This document shows positions 24,746 through 32,604 of a DNA stretch of 43,886 nt, piece after piece (the first letter of the stretch is position 1; the number at the start of each line of letters is the position of its first letter). The notes below the pieces were generated by a model that did no database searches, had not been told where the DNA came from, and saw nothing but the letters and a program-made list of their open reading frames with translations. Both the position numbers and the translations under genes were made by a program. The DNA comes from Streptomyces sp. G44 (lineage in GTDB: Bacteria; Actinomycetota; Actinomycetes; Streptomycetales; Streptomycetaceae): contig NZ_JAFEXF010000045.1 in NCBI RefSeq assembly GCF_016905445.1, positions 1-43,886 of the forward strand, given 5' to 3'.

Positions 24746-25330
24746 ATGAGCGCACTCACCGTCGGCCACGAACCCGGCCAGGACTGGGACGACCTCGTCC
24801 GGCTCTGGGAGGAGATGGAGTGGCCCGAGGGCAGCAAGGTGGAGATCATCGAAGGGGTCATCACCGTGTCGCCGAGCCCGGCCAATCGCCACAACCTCGT
24901 CGCGGAGAAAGTGCACCGCCTGTTGTACTCCGTGCTTCCGGATGACTGGGGCGTCTTTCAGACCCTGTCCGTCGCCGTGCCCTCGAAGCTCGGCATGTTC
25001 ATCCCCGACCTCGTCGTGATCCCCCTCGCGGAAGTGGAAGCTCCGGGGACGTATGTTCCGGCCGCCGCCGCCGAACTCGTCGTCGAGGTGACCTCCCCCT
25101 CCAACGCCCGTCACGACCGCGTCAGCAAGCCCGCTGCCTACGCCGCCGCAGGCATCCCCCTCTACCTCCTCATCGACCGCTGGGCCCCCGGTGGCCCCAC
25201 CATCACTCTGTACGGCGAGCCCGCGGGTGACGTCTACCGGGTCCTCCAGGCCTGCAAGTTCGGTGACACCGTGCGCCTCCCCGAACCCTTCGACCTGGAC
25301 ATCGACACGAGCGCCTTCCCCCAGGACTGA
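24746..25330 (+). CDS. Uma2-family putative endonuclease
   Basis: 194-aa protein of the Uma2/DUF820 family, a PDDEXK-type nuclease fold expanded in streptomycetes and cyanobacteria. Visible core: VEIIEGVITVSPSP, FIPDLVVIPLAE with the metal Asp, and AELVVEVTSPSN with the Glu, then RVSKPAAYAAAGIPLYLLID. GAGGAG before ATG 24746 fixes the start. Nuclease activity has not been established for this type of protein here; no methylase or partner gene is adjacent, so it is not an obvious restriction system. Confidence 0.85.
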   Translation: MSALTVGHEPGQDWDDLVRLWEEMEWPEGSKVEIIEGVITVSPSPANRHNLVAEKVHRLLYSVLPDDWGVFQTLSVAVPSKLGMFIPDLVVIPLAEVEAPGTYVPAAAAELVVEVTSPSNARHDRVSKPAAYAAAGIPLYLLIDRWAPGGPTITLYGEPAGDVYRVLQACKFGDTVRLPEPFDLDIDTSAFPQD

Positions 25331-25364
25331 CAGGCACGGCGCCCCGGGCCTCCCGTGATCCGAC

Positions 25365-25396
25365 TTGACCCGTCCCCCGAGGGACGGGTTTAGCGT
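25365..25396 (+). promoter_or_regulatory. MerR-type promoter with 19-20-bp spacer
   Basis: -35 TTGACC (25365-25370) and -10 TTAGCG/TAGCGT (25390-25396) are separated by 19-20 bp, filled by a perfect inverted repeat ACCCGTCCC-N4-GGGACGGGT (25368-25389). A palindrome in an over-long spacer is the hallmark of MerR-controlled promoters, so the fused regulator encoded next very likely controls itself. Confidence 0.85.
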
Positions 25397-25419
25397 TCTG
25401 GGCGAACGAGGAGGTGCCC

Positions 25420-26406
25420 ATGCGTGCGGGTGAGGCGGCCGCGGCTGCCGGTGTGACGATCAAAGCGTTGCGTTACTACGAGGAATGCGGGCTGCTCAGT
25501 CCGGGCCGTGCCGCCAACGGATACCGCGACTACAGCGCGGAGGACGTCCGGCTGGCGGAGGAGATCCGCGGCCTCGGGGCGCTCGGCCTCACGCCCTCGG
25601 AGACGCGGCCGTTCCTCGCCTGCCTGCGCGCCGGTCACGAGACGGGTGATCACTGCGCGGAGTCCCTGGCCGCCTACCAGCGGAAGATCGAGGCCCTCGA
25701 CCTCCTCATCGACCGGCTGGCCGCCGGCCGGGACCGGCTGATCCGCCGCCGGGACGCGGCGGCCCGGCGTGGTTTCCCCCCTGTCACCCAGAACGCGATG
25801 AAGGAGCCCGACGAGATGCTGCCCCGCACCGATTCCCTCCCGCAGGCCGACCCGCTGCCCTCCGGCCTGCCCGCCCCCGTGGACGACGGCGGCGCCGCCC
25901 ACCTGCCGGGCCGCACGCTCCCCCCGCTGCCGTTCACCGGCACGGACGGCGGCGACATACGCCTGGACACCGTCTCCGAAGGCCGCTGGGTGCTGTTCTG
26001 CTATCCGCTGACCGGGGATCCGGCGGCCGACATCCCGGAGGGCTGGAACGAGATCCCCGGCGCCCGCGGCTGTAGCCAGGAAGCGTGCAACTTCCGTGAC
26101 AACCTTGCCGCGCTGCGGGCCGAGGGCGTCGACCGGGTCCTCGCCCTGTCCTCGGACCGGGCCGACTACCAGCAGGCGCTCGTGGACCGGCTGCACCTGC
26201 CCTACCCGATGCTCTCCGACCCCGGGCTCACGCTGGCGAACGCGTTGCGGCTCCCCACGTTCGAGGCCCACGGGCAGACGCTCTACCGGCGCCTGACCCT
26301 CGTCCTGCGCGGCGCCACCATCGAGCACGTCTTCTACCCGGTCTTCCCGCCGGACACCCACGCCGACGAGGTGACGCAGTGGTTCCGCGACCACCGCGAC
26401 GCCTGA
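25420..26406 (+). CDS. MerR regulator fused to peroxiredoxin
   Basis: 328-aa fusion. Residues ~1-70 are a MerR winged helix (GEAAAAAGVTIKALRYYEE, then NGYRDYSAEDV), ~85-118 an antiparallel coiled-coil dimerisation helix, ~120-165 a Pro/Ala-rich linker, and ~165-325 an AhpC/TSA (PrxQ/BCP-like) thioredoxin-fold domain. The peroxidatic motif IPGARGCSQEACNFRD has Cys218 and Cys223 in the C-X4-C pattern of atypical two-Cys peroxiredoxins. The frame is continuous, with no stop or frameshift between domains. GAGGAGGT precedes ATG 25420 (a GTG six bases earlier is possible but overlaps it). I infer a one-component peroxide or thiol sensor in which the peroxiredoxin is the effector domain. Confidence 0.88.
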   Translation: MRAGEAAAAAGVTIKALRYYEECGLLSPGRAANGYRDYSAEDVRLAEEIRGLGALGLTPSETRPFLACLRAGHETGDHCAESLAAYQRKIEALDLLIDRLAAGRDRLIRRRDAAARRGFPPVTQNAMKEPDEMLPRTDSLPQADPLPSGLPAPVDDGGAAHLPGRTLPPLPFTGTDGGDIRLDTVSEGRWVLFCYPLTGDPAADIPEGWNEIPGARGCSQEACNFRDNLAALRAEGVDRVLALSSDRADYQQALVDRLHLPYPMLSDPGLTLANALRLPTFEAHGQTLYRRLTLVLRGATIEHVFYPVFPPDTHADEVTQWFRDHRDA

Positions 26407-26598
26407 CCGGCGAAGGCGGGGGAGTGCGGGGGAGCGCCGGGCCGGTTCCGCCCGTGCGCGGTCGGGGCTTCCTGCCCTTCCGTACCTGGACCCGCCGCCC
26501 CGCGGTCCGTACGCAGGAGGGGAGTCGTGTCCTGCGCGGGGAGAGGTCACCCCGCACCAGCACGGCCACAGCAGTACAACAACGGGCGGGGAGACTCC

Positions 26599-26655
26599 GT
26601 GAACCCCCTGCCCCTGCGGGTACGCGAGCCGCGCCCGCAGGAGGCCGCCTCCTGA
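26599..26655 (+). CDS. Possible 18-codon leader ORF before STAS gene
   Basis: GTG at 26599, with GGGGAG upstream, opens an 18-codon frame in which 17 of 18 third positions are G or C; it stops 4 nt before the STAS ATG. The same frame is open from GTG 26527 but with poor codon use. It may couple translation to the STAS gene. Weak evidence; it could be chance. Confidence 0.25.
   Translation: MNPLPLRVREPRPQEAAS
26638..26654 (+). promoter_or_regulatory. Hairpin sequestering AGGAGG before STAS gene
   Basis: CAGGAGG-CCG-CCTCCTG is a perfect 7-bp hairpin whose left arm holds the only strong ribosome-binding sequence upstream of the STAS start at 26660. Closed, it would hide the site. The remaining sequence between 26407 and 26598 shows nothing I can name. 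Confidence 0.4.
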
Positions 26656-26659
26656 ACCG

Positions 26660-27058
26660 ATGAGTTCCGCCCACCTCGCCAGTCAACCCTGCGTGGCTGA
26701 ATCCGAAGCGAACCTCATCCTCATCGAGGGCCCCCTGCGCGCGGGCGACGTCCCGCAGCTGTGCGCGCGGGTCGCGGCCGCCCGCCGCCCCGGCCACGAC
26801 GTGATCTGCGACGTCGGCGGCGTCACCACCGCCGACCTCACGACCGTCGACGCCGTCGCCCGGCTGCACCTCGCCGCCCGCAGGGCCGGGGGGCGGATCC
26901 GGCTCAGGAATCCCACCCCCGCCCTGCTGGCGCTGCTCGGCCTCGTCGGCCTGACGGAACTCCTCGGCCTAGTCGTCGAGATGGAGGGGCACCCCGAACA
27001 GCGGGAACCACCGCTGCGTGTCGAGGAAGCAGTGGAAGCCGGCGATGCGCCCCTGTGA
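26660..27058 (+). CDS. STAS-domain (anti-anti-sigma-like) protein
   Basis: 132-aa STAS fold: ANLILIEGPLRAGDVPQLCARV, VICDVGGVTTADLTTVDAVARLHLAARRAGG and IRLRNPTPALLALLGLVGL match the beta-alpha layout of SpoIIAA-type proteins. The usual phosphorylatable Ser of true anti-anti-sigma factors is at the DVGGVTTADL position, where Thr residues stand instead. The C-terminus EGHPEQREPPLRVEEAVE is typical of streptomycete relatives and overlaps the end of the sigma gene on the other strand by 90 bp. No anti-sigma kinase gene is adjacent; its partner is unknown. Confidence 0.82.
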   Translation: MSSAHLASQPCVAESEANLILIEGPLRAGDVPQLCARVAAARRPGHDVICDVGGVTTADLTTVDAVARLHLAARRAGGRIRLRNPTPALLALLGLVGLTELLGLVVEMEGHPEQREPPLRVEEAVEAGDAPL

Positions 27059-27952
27059 GATCTCGATGACCTGGATCGACCAGGGCATGAAGCCGCCGTT
27101 GTCGGGATCGGGCTTGTACTGGGCGAAGCCCGGCGTGCCGTTCACCTGCACCGGCAGCAGGCGGCCGTTGGCACAGGCCGCGCCCATCGTGGACATGAAG
27201 CCCGTGATGTCCGCCGTGCCGCGCAGCCACAGGTCGAACGGCGGCATCGTCATGACGGCGTCCTCGGCGAGCAGCGCCGTGAGCGCCGCCATGTCGTACC
27301 CCTCGAAGGCGGCGACATAGCGCTCCAGGAGCTTCTGCTGCTCCTCGTCGAGCGGATCGGAGACGGCCGTGTCGTCCTCCGGGCGCTCGGCGAGGGTGGC
27401 GCGGGCCCGCTGAAGCGCGCTGTTCACCGAGGCCACCGAGGTGTCGATCAGCTCGGCGACCTCGCTGGCCTTCCAGGCGAGCACCTCGCGCAGGATCAGG
27501 ACCGCACGCTGCTTGGGCGGCAGATTTTGCAGGGCGGCGACGAACGCCAGGCGCACCGACTCCTTGGCGACGGCCGCCTCCGCGGGATCGCTCGGGGCGG
27601 GCAGCACGCGGGCGTCCGGCATCGGCTCCAGCCAGGTGTTGTCCGGGCGCGGGGTGAGCGCCGCCTGCGCCAGCGGGGCGGCGGCGGTCAGGTCCATGGG
27701 GCGGGCGCGGCGGTTGCCCGCGTTCAGCATGTCCAGGCAGACGTTCGTCGCGATGCGGTAGAGCCAGGAGCGGATGCTGGAGCGGCCCTCGAACTTCTCG
27801 AAGCTGCGCCAGGCCCGCACCATCGTGTCCTGCACGGCGTCCTCGGCCTCGAAGGCGGAGCCCAGCATCCGATAGCAGTACCCGGTCAGCTCGACCCGGT
27901 ACTTCTCCAGCGTGACGTCCAGATCGGCCGTCGTCCCTGCGATGTCGCCCAT
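26969..27952 (-). CDS. ECF sigma factor with SnoaL-like C-terminal domain
   Basis: 327-aa sigma factor. Sigma region 2 (TGYCYRMLGSAFEAEDAVQDTMVRAW and SSIRSWLYRIATNVCLD), a Pro-rich linker, region 4 (LPPKQRAVLILREVL with SEVAELIDTSVASVNSALQRARA) and a C-terminal SnoaL/NTF2-like domain (~205-327, LLERYVAAFEGYDMAALTALLAEDAV). Such C-terminal domains regulate ECF factors without a classical anti-sigma factor. ATG 27952 is chosen over GTG 28006, which would begin at the transcription start. The promoter matches the PafBC/RecA-NDp DNA-damage motif. The 3' end overlaps the STAS gene tail to tail. Confidence 0.9.
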   Translation of the reverse strand: MGDIAGTTADLDVTLEKYRVELTGYCYRMLGSAFEAEDAVQDTMVRAWRSFEKFEGRSSIRSWLYRIATNVCLDMLNAGNRRARPMDLTAAAPLAQAALTPRPDNTWLEPMPDARVLPAPSDPAEAAVAKESVRLAFVAALQNLPPKQRAVLILREVLAWKASEVAELIDTSVASVNSALQRARATLAERPEDDTAVSDPLDEEQQKLLERYVAAFEGYDMAALTALLAEDAVMTMPPFDLWLRGTADITGFMSTMGAACANGRLLPVQVNGTPGFAQYKPDPDNGGFMPWSIQVIEISQGRIAGFHCFLDTQRWFPLFGVPLHLDD

Positions 27953-28009
27953 GCCAACCCACCCCTGCGGATTCCGAGAAGGGCCCGACAGTGAGGCCCG
28001 ACACACCGG

Positions 28010-28032
28010 AAGCTACCGCAGCCCACTGACAA
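28010..28032 (-). promoter_or_regulatory. PafBC/RecA-NDp-type promoter of ECF sigma gene
   Basis: On the minus strand TTGTCAGTG (28032-28024), exactly 8 nt, then TAGCTT (28015-28010). This fits the actinobacterial LexA-independent DNA-damage promoter TTGTCRGTG-N8-TAnnnT. Transcription would begin near 28003, about 50 nt before the sigma factor ATG. Confidence 0.7.
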
Positions 28033-28107
28033 CGGCCCCCGGAGTGGAGAAACCCGCAGGTGAAATCAGGCGGAGCCGCCCCTCATGCCGCCGGCCGCCC
28101 GGACGGA

Positions 28108-29394
28108 TCAGCAGGAGCGCACCACGAGCCCGCGCCGTCGCTCCGCCCGCGCCGCGTGCGAGCCCCACACCGTCACCGACACGACACCGAGCACCGCGAG
28201 CAGCCCGAGCCCCACCGTCCCGGCCCAGCCGCCCGCGTGGAAGGCGACCGCGCCGAGCGTGCCGCCCGCGCTGGAGCCCAGGTAGTACGCGGACTGGTAG
28301 AGGGCCGAGGCCTGCGCGCGCCCGGTCGTGGCCGTCCGGCTCACCGACGACGACGCCACCGCGTGCCCCGCGAAGAACCCGGCCGTGATCAGCACGAGCC
28401 CCAGCAGGACCACGGCCAGCGAGGCCGACAGGGACAGGAGCAGCCCGCCCGCCGTCGTGCCCACCGCCAGGTACAGCGCCCCGCGCCGCCCGAGCCGGGC
28501 CACCAGCTTCCCGGCCGCCGCCGAGGAGACCGTACCGACGAGGTAGACGAGGAAGATGGAGCCGATGACGCCCTGGGGCAGCGAGAACGGGGCCTCGGTG
28601 AGCCGGTAGCCGATCACCGTGTAGACCGCGCCGAAGACGGTCATGAACAGCGCGCCGATGGCGTACAGCCGGCACAGCAGCGGGTCCGACAGGTGCGTAC
28701 GGACCGTCCGCGCCAGCGCCCGGGGGTTCAGTGAACCCGGCGTGAAGTGCCGCGGCGCGGGCAGCAGCGCGCGGAAGGCGACCGCGCACAGCACCGCGAC
28801 CACACCCACGACGGCCAGCGCCGCGCGCCAGCCCCAGGCCTGCGCCACCCAGCCCGTGATGATGCGGCCGCTCATGCCGCCGATGGAGTTGCCCGCCACG
28901 AACATGCCGATCGCGGCGACCAGGGCCTTGGGCCGCACCTCCTCGGCGAGGAACGCCATCGCGGACGCCGGGAGCCCCGCGAGGGCAGCGCCCTGCACGG
29001 CGCGCAGCGCGATGAGGACCTCCACCGAGGGGGCGAAGGGGACGAGGAGCCCGACCGCCACCGCGACGCCCAGGGACGCCGTCATCATCGCGCGCCGCCC
29101 GAAGCGCTCGCTGAGCGCGCTCAGCGGCAGGACGAAGAGAGCCAGTGCCCCCGTGGCCGCCGACACCGTCCAGCTCGCCGTGCTCGCGCTCGCGCCGAAG
29201 TCGGCGGAGACCAGCGGCAGCAGGGCCTGCGTGGAGTACAGGAGGGCGAAGGTGGCGACGCCAGCGAGGAAGAGCGCGAAGCTCGTCCTGCGGTAGCCGG
29301 GACCGCCCGGGGTCAGACGGGAATCGGCGGCGGGGGACGACGGAGTGAGGGCGGCCGCGTGGGTGGCGGACGCCCCGCTACTGGCAGGAGGCAT
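28108..29394 (-). CDS. MFS drug/metabolite exporter (YnfM-like)
   Basis: 428-aa major facilitator with twelve predicted helices. A cytoplasmic, Ser/Pro-rich N-terminus leads to helix 1; the loop 2-3 motif appears as LSERFGRRAMM, and GLPASAMAFLAEEV follows. The second half repeats the fold with KLVARLGRRGALY. The ATG at 29394 is preceded by TACGTT and 6 nt, so the message is likely leaderless; upstream codons are not used. It is transcribed divergently from a LysR regulator across 62 bp, the same pairing as ynfM/ynfL in Escherichia coli. Substrate unknown. Confidence 0.9.
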   Translation of the reverse strand: MPPASSGASATHAAALTPSSPAADSRLTPGGPGYRRTSFALFLAGVATFALLYSTQALLPLVSADFGASASTASWTVSAATGALALFVLPLSALSERFGRRAMMTASLGVAVAVGLLVPFAPSVEVLIALRAVQGAALAGLPASAMAFLAEEVRPKALVAAIGMFVAGNSIGGMSGRIITGWVAQAWGWRAALAVVGVVAVLCAVAFRALLPAPRHFTPGSLNPRALARTVRTHLSDPLLCRLYAIGALFMTVFGAVYTVIGYRLTEAPFSLPQGVIGSIFLVYLVGTVSSAAAGKLVARLGRRGALYLAVGTTAGGLLLSLSASLAVVLLGLVLITAGFFAGHAVASSSVSRTATTGRAQASALYQSAYYLGSSAGGTLGAVAFHAGGWAGTVGLGLLAVLGVVSVTVWGSHAARAERRRGLVVRSC

Positions 29395-29400
29395 GCCACG

Positions 29401-29449
29401 AACGTAGAGCCGGTTTTTTGATGCGTCCAATGCATGGAAACGCCATAAT
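29401..29449. promoter_or_regulatory. Divergent mfs/lysR promoters with LysR box
   Basis: Leftward promoter: -35 TTGGAC (29430-29425), 18 bp, -10 TACGTT (29406-29401). Rightward -10: CATAAT (29444-29449), seven bases before ATG 29457. ATGC-N7-GCAT (29421-29435) is a T-N11-A palindrome as bound by LysR proteins and overlaps the leftward -35, so the regulator could repress itself and control the exporter from one site. Confidence 0.7.
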
Positions 29450-29456
29450 CATTCCC

Positions 29457-30416
29457 ATGCCGCATCAGCAGAGGTCACAGCAGCGCCTGTCACACGACAG
29501 TGACGTGGAGGACATCGTGACGCTGCTCGCGCCTCGCCTCGCGTACTTCGCGGGAGTCGCCCGCACCGAGCACGTCACCCGCGCCGCCCAGGAGATGCAG
29601 ATCCCGCAGTCGACGCTCTCCCGCGCGCTCGTACGGCTCGAAAGGGACCTCGGCGTCGACCTGTTCGCCCGCCGCGGCCGCACCGTCTCGCTCACTCCCT
29701 CCGGCCGCACCTTCCTCGCCTCGGTGGAGCGGGCCCTCGCCGAGGTGGAGCGCGCCGCCGAGTCCGTGCGCGCCGACGCCGACCCGGCCTCCGGCAAGGT
29801 CGCCTTCGGCTTCCTGCACACCATGGGCTCCGAGACCGTGCCCGGCCTGATCCGCGCCTTCCGCGCCGACCACCCGAGGGTGCGCTTCAGCCTCGTGCAG
29901 AACTACGGCGAGGCGATGCTGGAGCGGCTGCGCGCGGGGGAGCTGGACCTCTGCCTCACCTCGCCCGTGCCCGACGCGCCCGGCCTGGTCGCCCGCCGTC
30001 TGGACGAGCAGCGCCTGCGCCTGGTCGTGCCGGACGAGCACCGCCTCGCCTCCCGCAAGCGGGTCCGCCTCGCCGAGGCCGCCGACGAGGCCTTCGTGAC
30101 CCTGGAGCCCGGTTACGGCCTGCGCCGCATCACCGACGACCTCTGCCAGGAGGCGGGCTTCAAGCCCCGCGTGGCCTTCGAGGGCGAGGAGGCGGAGACC
30201 CTGCGCGGTCTCGTCGCGGCGGGCCTGGGCGTGGCCCTGCTGCCCCCGCCGGCCGTGCCCCGCCCGGGGGTCGTGGAACTGACGGTGACGGGCCAGCGGG
30301 CGGTCCGCGAGATCGGCGTGGCCTGGCTGGCGGGGCGCCCGGACACCCCGCCGGTGGCCGCGTTCAAGGAGTTCCTGCTGAGCAGGAAGGGCAAGCTGCT
30401 CCAGCAGTCGACGTGA
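29457..30416 (+). CDS. LysR-family transcriptional regulator
   Basis: 319-aa regulator: N-terminal winged helix (APRLAYFAGVARTEHVTRAAQEM, then QSTLSRALVRLERDLGVDLFARRGR), a linker helix, and a periplasmic-binding-like effector domain (from GKVAFGFLHTMG to the C-terminus). ATG 29457 is used because CATAAT stands 7 nt before it; the in-frame ATGs upstream would fall before the promoter. It probably controls the divergent MFS gene. The inducer is unknown. The gene converges on the alpha/beta hydrolase with 15 bp between stops. Confidence 0.9.
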   Translation: MPHQQRSQQRLSHDSDVEDIVTLLAPRLAYFAGVARTEHVTRAAQEMQIPQSTLSRALVRLERDLGVDLFARRGRTVSLTPSGRTFLASVERALAEVERAAESVRADADPASGKVAFGFLHTMGSETVPGLIRAFRADHPRVRFSLVQNYGEAMLERLRAGELDLCLTSPVPDAPGLVARRLDEQRLRLVVPDEHRLASRKRVRLAEAADEAFVTLEPGYGLRRITDDLCQEAGFKPRVAFEGEEAETLRGLVAAGLGVALLPPPAVPRPGVVELTVTGQRAVREIGVAWLAGRPDTPPVAAFKEFLLSRKGKLLQQST

Positions 30417-30431
30417 GCGTCCCGGCGGGCC

Positions 30432-31184
30432 TCACCGGCGCGGCGACCGCCCGAAGCCGGAGGCCAGCGGCATGCGCAGCCCCAGCGGCGGCGGCGCCGC
30501 CAGCGCGTCCTCCAGGGGCCGGGCGAAGTCCGCCCCGAAGAGCGTGCCCCGCACGAAGTCCGAGGCCAGCGCCCGGACTTCGGCCTGGTGCTGATGGAGC
30601 CGGTGGCCGTCGGAGTGCACCTCGAACCGGCACACGTCGCGGTTGGCCTTCTTCGCGCGCTCCGCGAAGCGGAACGACAGCTCCGGGTCGGTCCGCTCGT
30701 CGTTCGTGCCGTGCACGATCAGCACCCGCCGCCCGACGAGCTGCTTCACCGGCTCGGGCGGCGCCGCCACATCGTCCTCGGGCAGCCACGGGGCGATCGC
30801 CAGCACGGAGTTGACGGCCGGGTGCCCGCCCGCGCGCAGCGCTGCCCGGCCGCCCATGTCCACTCCGGCCAGGCAGACCGGGACGTCGCCGTAGAGACGT
30901 ACGGCCTCGTCCGCCGCCCATGCCGTGTCCTCGGCCGGCTGCGCCTGGGCGCCGTTCCAGCCCCGGCAGCGGTAGCGCACGACATGCGTGGCGAGGCCCG
31001 ACGCGCGTCCGTCCCGGGCCAGCCTGCGGCCCAGCGCCCGCACCGCCCCGGCCACCAGCGGCGACGGCCTGCGGGTGGATGTCTCGCAGCCGCCGGGCAG
31101 CAGCAGGACCACCCCGCTGACCGCCGCAGGAGCCGTCCCGATCACGCGCCCGAGCCCAGGGCCTGTCGTCCCTTGCTGTGCCAT
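30432..31184 (-). CDS. Alpha/beta hydrolase with Asp nucleophile
   Basis: 250-aa alpha/beta-hydrolase fold. The nucleophile elbow is GVDMGGR: Asp stands where esterases have Ser, as in epoxide hydrolases and haloacid or haloalkane dehalogenases. The charge-relay acid is in VHGTNDERTDP and the His in HSDGHRLHQ. There is little room for a cap domain between strands 6 and 7. No signal peptide. The ATG at 31184 has CACTGT 6 nt upstream, similar to the uridine-kinase-like gene at 38577. It is divergent from add. Substrate unknown. Confidence 0.82.
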   Translation of the reverse strand: MAQQGTTGPGLGRVIGTAPAAVSGVVLLLPGGCETSTRRPSPLVAGAVRALGRRLARDGRASGLATHVVRYRCRGWNGAQAQPAEDTAWAADEAVRLYGDVPVCLAGVDMGGRAALRAGGHPAVNSVLAIAPWLPEDDVAAPPEPVKQLVGRRVLIVHGTNDERTDPELSFRFAERAKKANRDVCRFEVHSDGHRLHQHQAEVRALASDFVRGTLFGADFARPLEDALAAPPPLGLRMPLASGFGRSPRR

Positions 31185-31258
31185 GACAGAACAGTGTCAG
31201 AAGCGTCGGTGTACGCCACCCGTCCGCAGGGTCACTGTTACGTATCGACCAGTGAGTT

Positions 31259-31280
31259 CTACGCGCGTAGGCGTTAGAGT
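31259..31280 (+). promoter_or_regulatory. add promoter with operator 5
   Basis: CTACGCGCGTAG (31259-31270), the perfect 12-bp palindrome, ends 4 bp before the -10 TAGAGT (31275-31280), which is followed by six bases and the ATG at 31287. The message should be leaderless and the operator lies in the -35/-10 spacer, the position expected for repression. Confidence 0.75.
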
Positions 31281-31286
31281 GCCGAA

Positions 31287-32456
31287 ATGACGAGCCAGAC
31301 CATCACGGGCGGTCACACGGACCGCGACACGCCCAGCGCCGAACAGATCCGCCGCGCCCCCAAGGTGCTCCTCCACGACCACCTCGACGGCGGCCTGCGC
31401 CCCGGCACGGTCGTCGACCTCGCCCGCGCGTGCGGCTACGAAGGCCTGCCCGAGACCGACGCCGACAAGCTCGGCATCTGGTTCCGCGAGGCGGCTGACT
31501 CCGGCTCCCTGGAGCGCTATCTGGAGACCTTCGCCCACACCTGCGCGGTGATGCAGACGAAGGACGCCCTCAAGCGCGTGGCCGCCGAGTGCGCCGAGGA
31601 CCTCGCCGAGGACGGCGTCGTCTACGCCGAGATCCGCTACGCCCCCGAGCAGCACCTGGAGTCCGGCCTCACCCTCGAAGAGGTCGTCGAGGCGGTCAAC
31701 GACGGTTTCCGCGAGGGCGAGCGCCGCGCGAAGGCGAACGGCCACCGCATCCGCGTCGGCGCCCTGCTGACCGCCATGCGGCACGCCGCCCGCGCCCTGG
31801 AGATCGCCGAACTCGCCAACCGCTACCGCGACAACGGCGTCGTCGGCTTCGACATCGCGGGCGCCGAGGCGGGCTTCCCTCCCACCCGCCACCTCGACGC
31901 CTTCGAGTTCCTCAAGCGCGAGAACAACCACTTCACGATCCACGCGGGCGAGGCCTTCGGCCTGCCGTCGATCTGGCAGGCCCTCCAGTGGTGCGGCGCC
32001 GACCGCCTCGGCCACGGCGTGCGGATCATCGACGACATCGAGATCGCCGAGGACGGCAGCGTCAAGCTGGGCCGCCTCGCCTCGTACGTACGCGACAAGC
32101 GCATCCCGCTGGAGCTCTGCCCGACCTCCAACCTCCAGACGGCCGCCGCGAGCTCCTACGCCGAGCACCCCATCGGGCTGCTGCGCAAGCTGCACTTCCG
32201 CGCCACGGTGAACACCGACAACCGCCTGATGTCGGGCACCAGCATGAGCCGCGAATTCGAGCACCTGGTCGGCACCTTCGGCTACACGCTCGACGACATG
32301 CAGTGGTTCACGGTCAATGCGATGAAATCAGCGTTCATTCCATTCGATGAACGCCTCGCCATGATCAATGACGTGATCAAGCCCGGCTACGCCGAGCTGA
32401 AGTCCGAGTGGCTGTTCCGCCAGACGGTGTCGACCAGCGCTTCTGCCGCGAACTGA
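31287..32456 (+). CDS. add: Adenosine deaminase
   Basis: 389-aa zinc hydrolase converting adenosine and deoxyadenosine to inosine and deoxyinosine. Zinc and catalytic residues are in [23 protein letters not shown], and [22 protein letters not shown] and CPTSNLQT are also typical of the prokaryotic enzyme. Full length. Its promoter carries the same palindrome as the nucleoside importer, deoA and deoC, so it is part of that regulon though it lies 7 kb away. Confidence 0.96.
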   Translation: MTSQTITGGHTDRDTPSAEQIRRAPKVLLHDHLDGGLRPGTVVDLARACGYEGLPETDADKLGIWFREAADSGSLERYLETFAHTCAVMQTKDALKRVAAECAEDLAEDGVVYAEIRYAPEQHLESGLTLEEVVEAVNDGFREGERRAKANGHRIRVGALLTAMRHAARALEIAELANRYRDNGVVGFDIAGAEAGFPPTRHLDAFEFLKRENNHFTIHAGEAFGLPSIWQALQWCGADRLGHGVRIIDDIEIAEDGSVKLGRLASYVRDKRIPLELCPTSNLQTAAASSYAEHPIGLLRKLHFRATVNTDNRLMSGTSMSREFEHLVGTFGYTLDDMQWFTVNAMKSAFIPFDERLAMINDVIKPGYAELKSEWLFRQTVSTSASAAN

Positions 32457-32488
32457 CGGGCGACCTCGTGTCCTCGCGCGACGCTTCG

Positions 32489-32520
32489 GCGGCCGGGTGC
32501 TCCTCGCCCGGCCGCTTTTC
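32489..32520 (+). terminator. Terminator after add
   Basis: Perfect 9-bp stem GCGGCCGGG/CCCGGCCGC with a 9-nt loop followed by TTTTC, about 30 nt beyond the add stop; a standard intrinsic terminator. Confidence 0.88.
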
Positions 32521-32604
32521 GCTGTCCGCTGCCCGTGATTTGTGATGTGCGCGGTCGTTGAACCGCGCAGATCCCGTCATCGAACTCGCAAGGACGCATT
32601 GAAG

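Noticed and set aside
24746..25330. Restriction-modification or defence system around the Uma2-type gene
   Set aside because: No methyltransferase, ATPase or toxin/antitoxin partner is adjacent; such genes are common singletons in streptomycetes.
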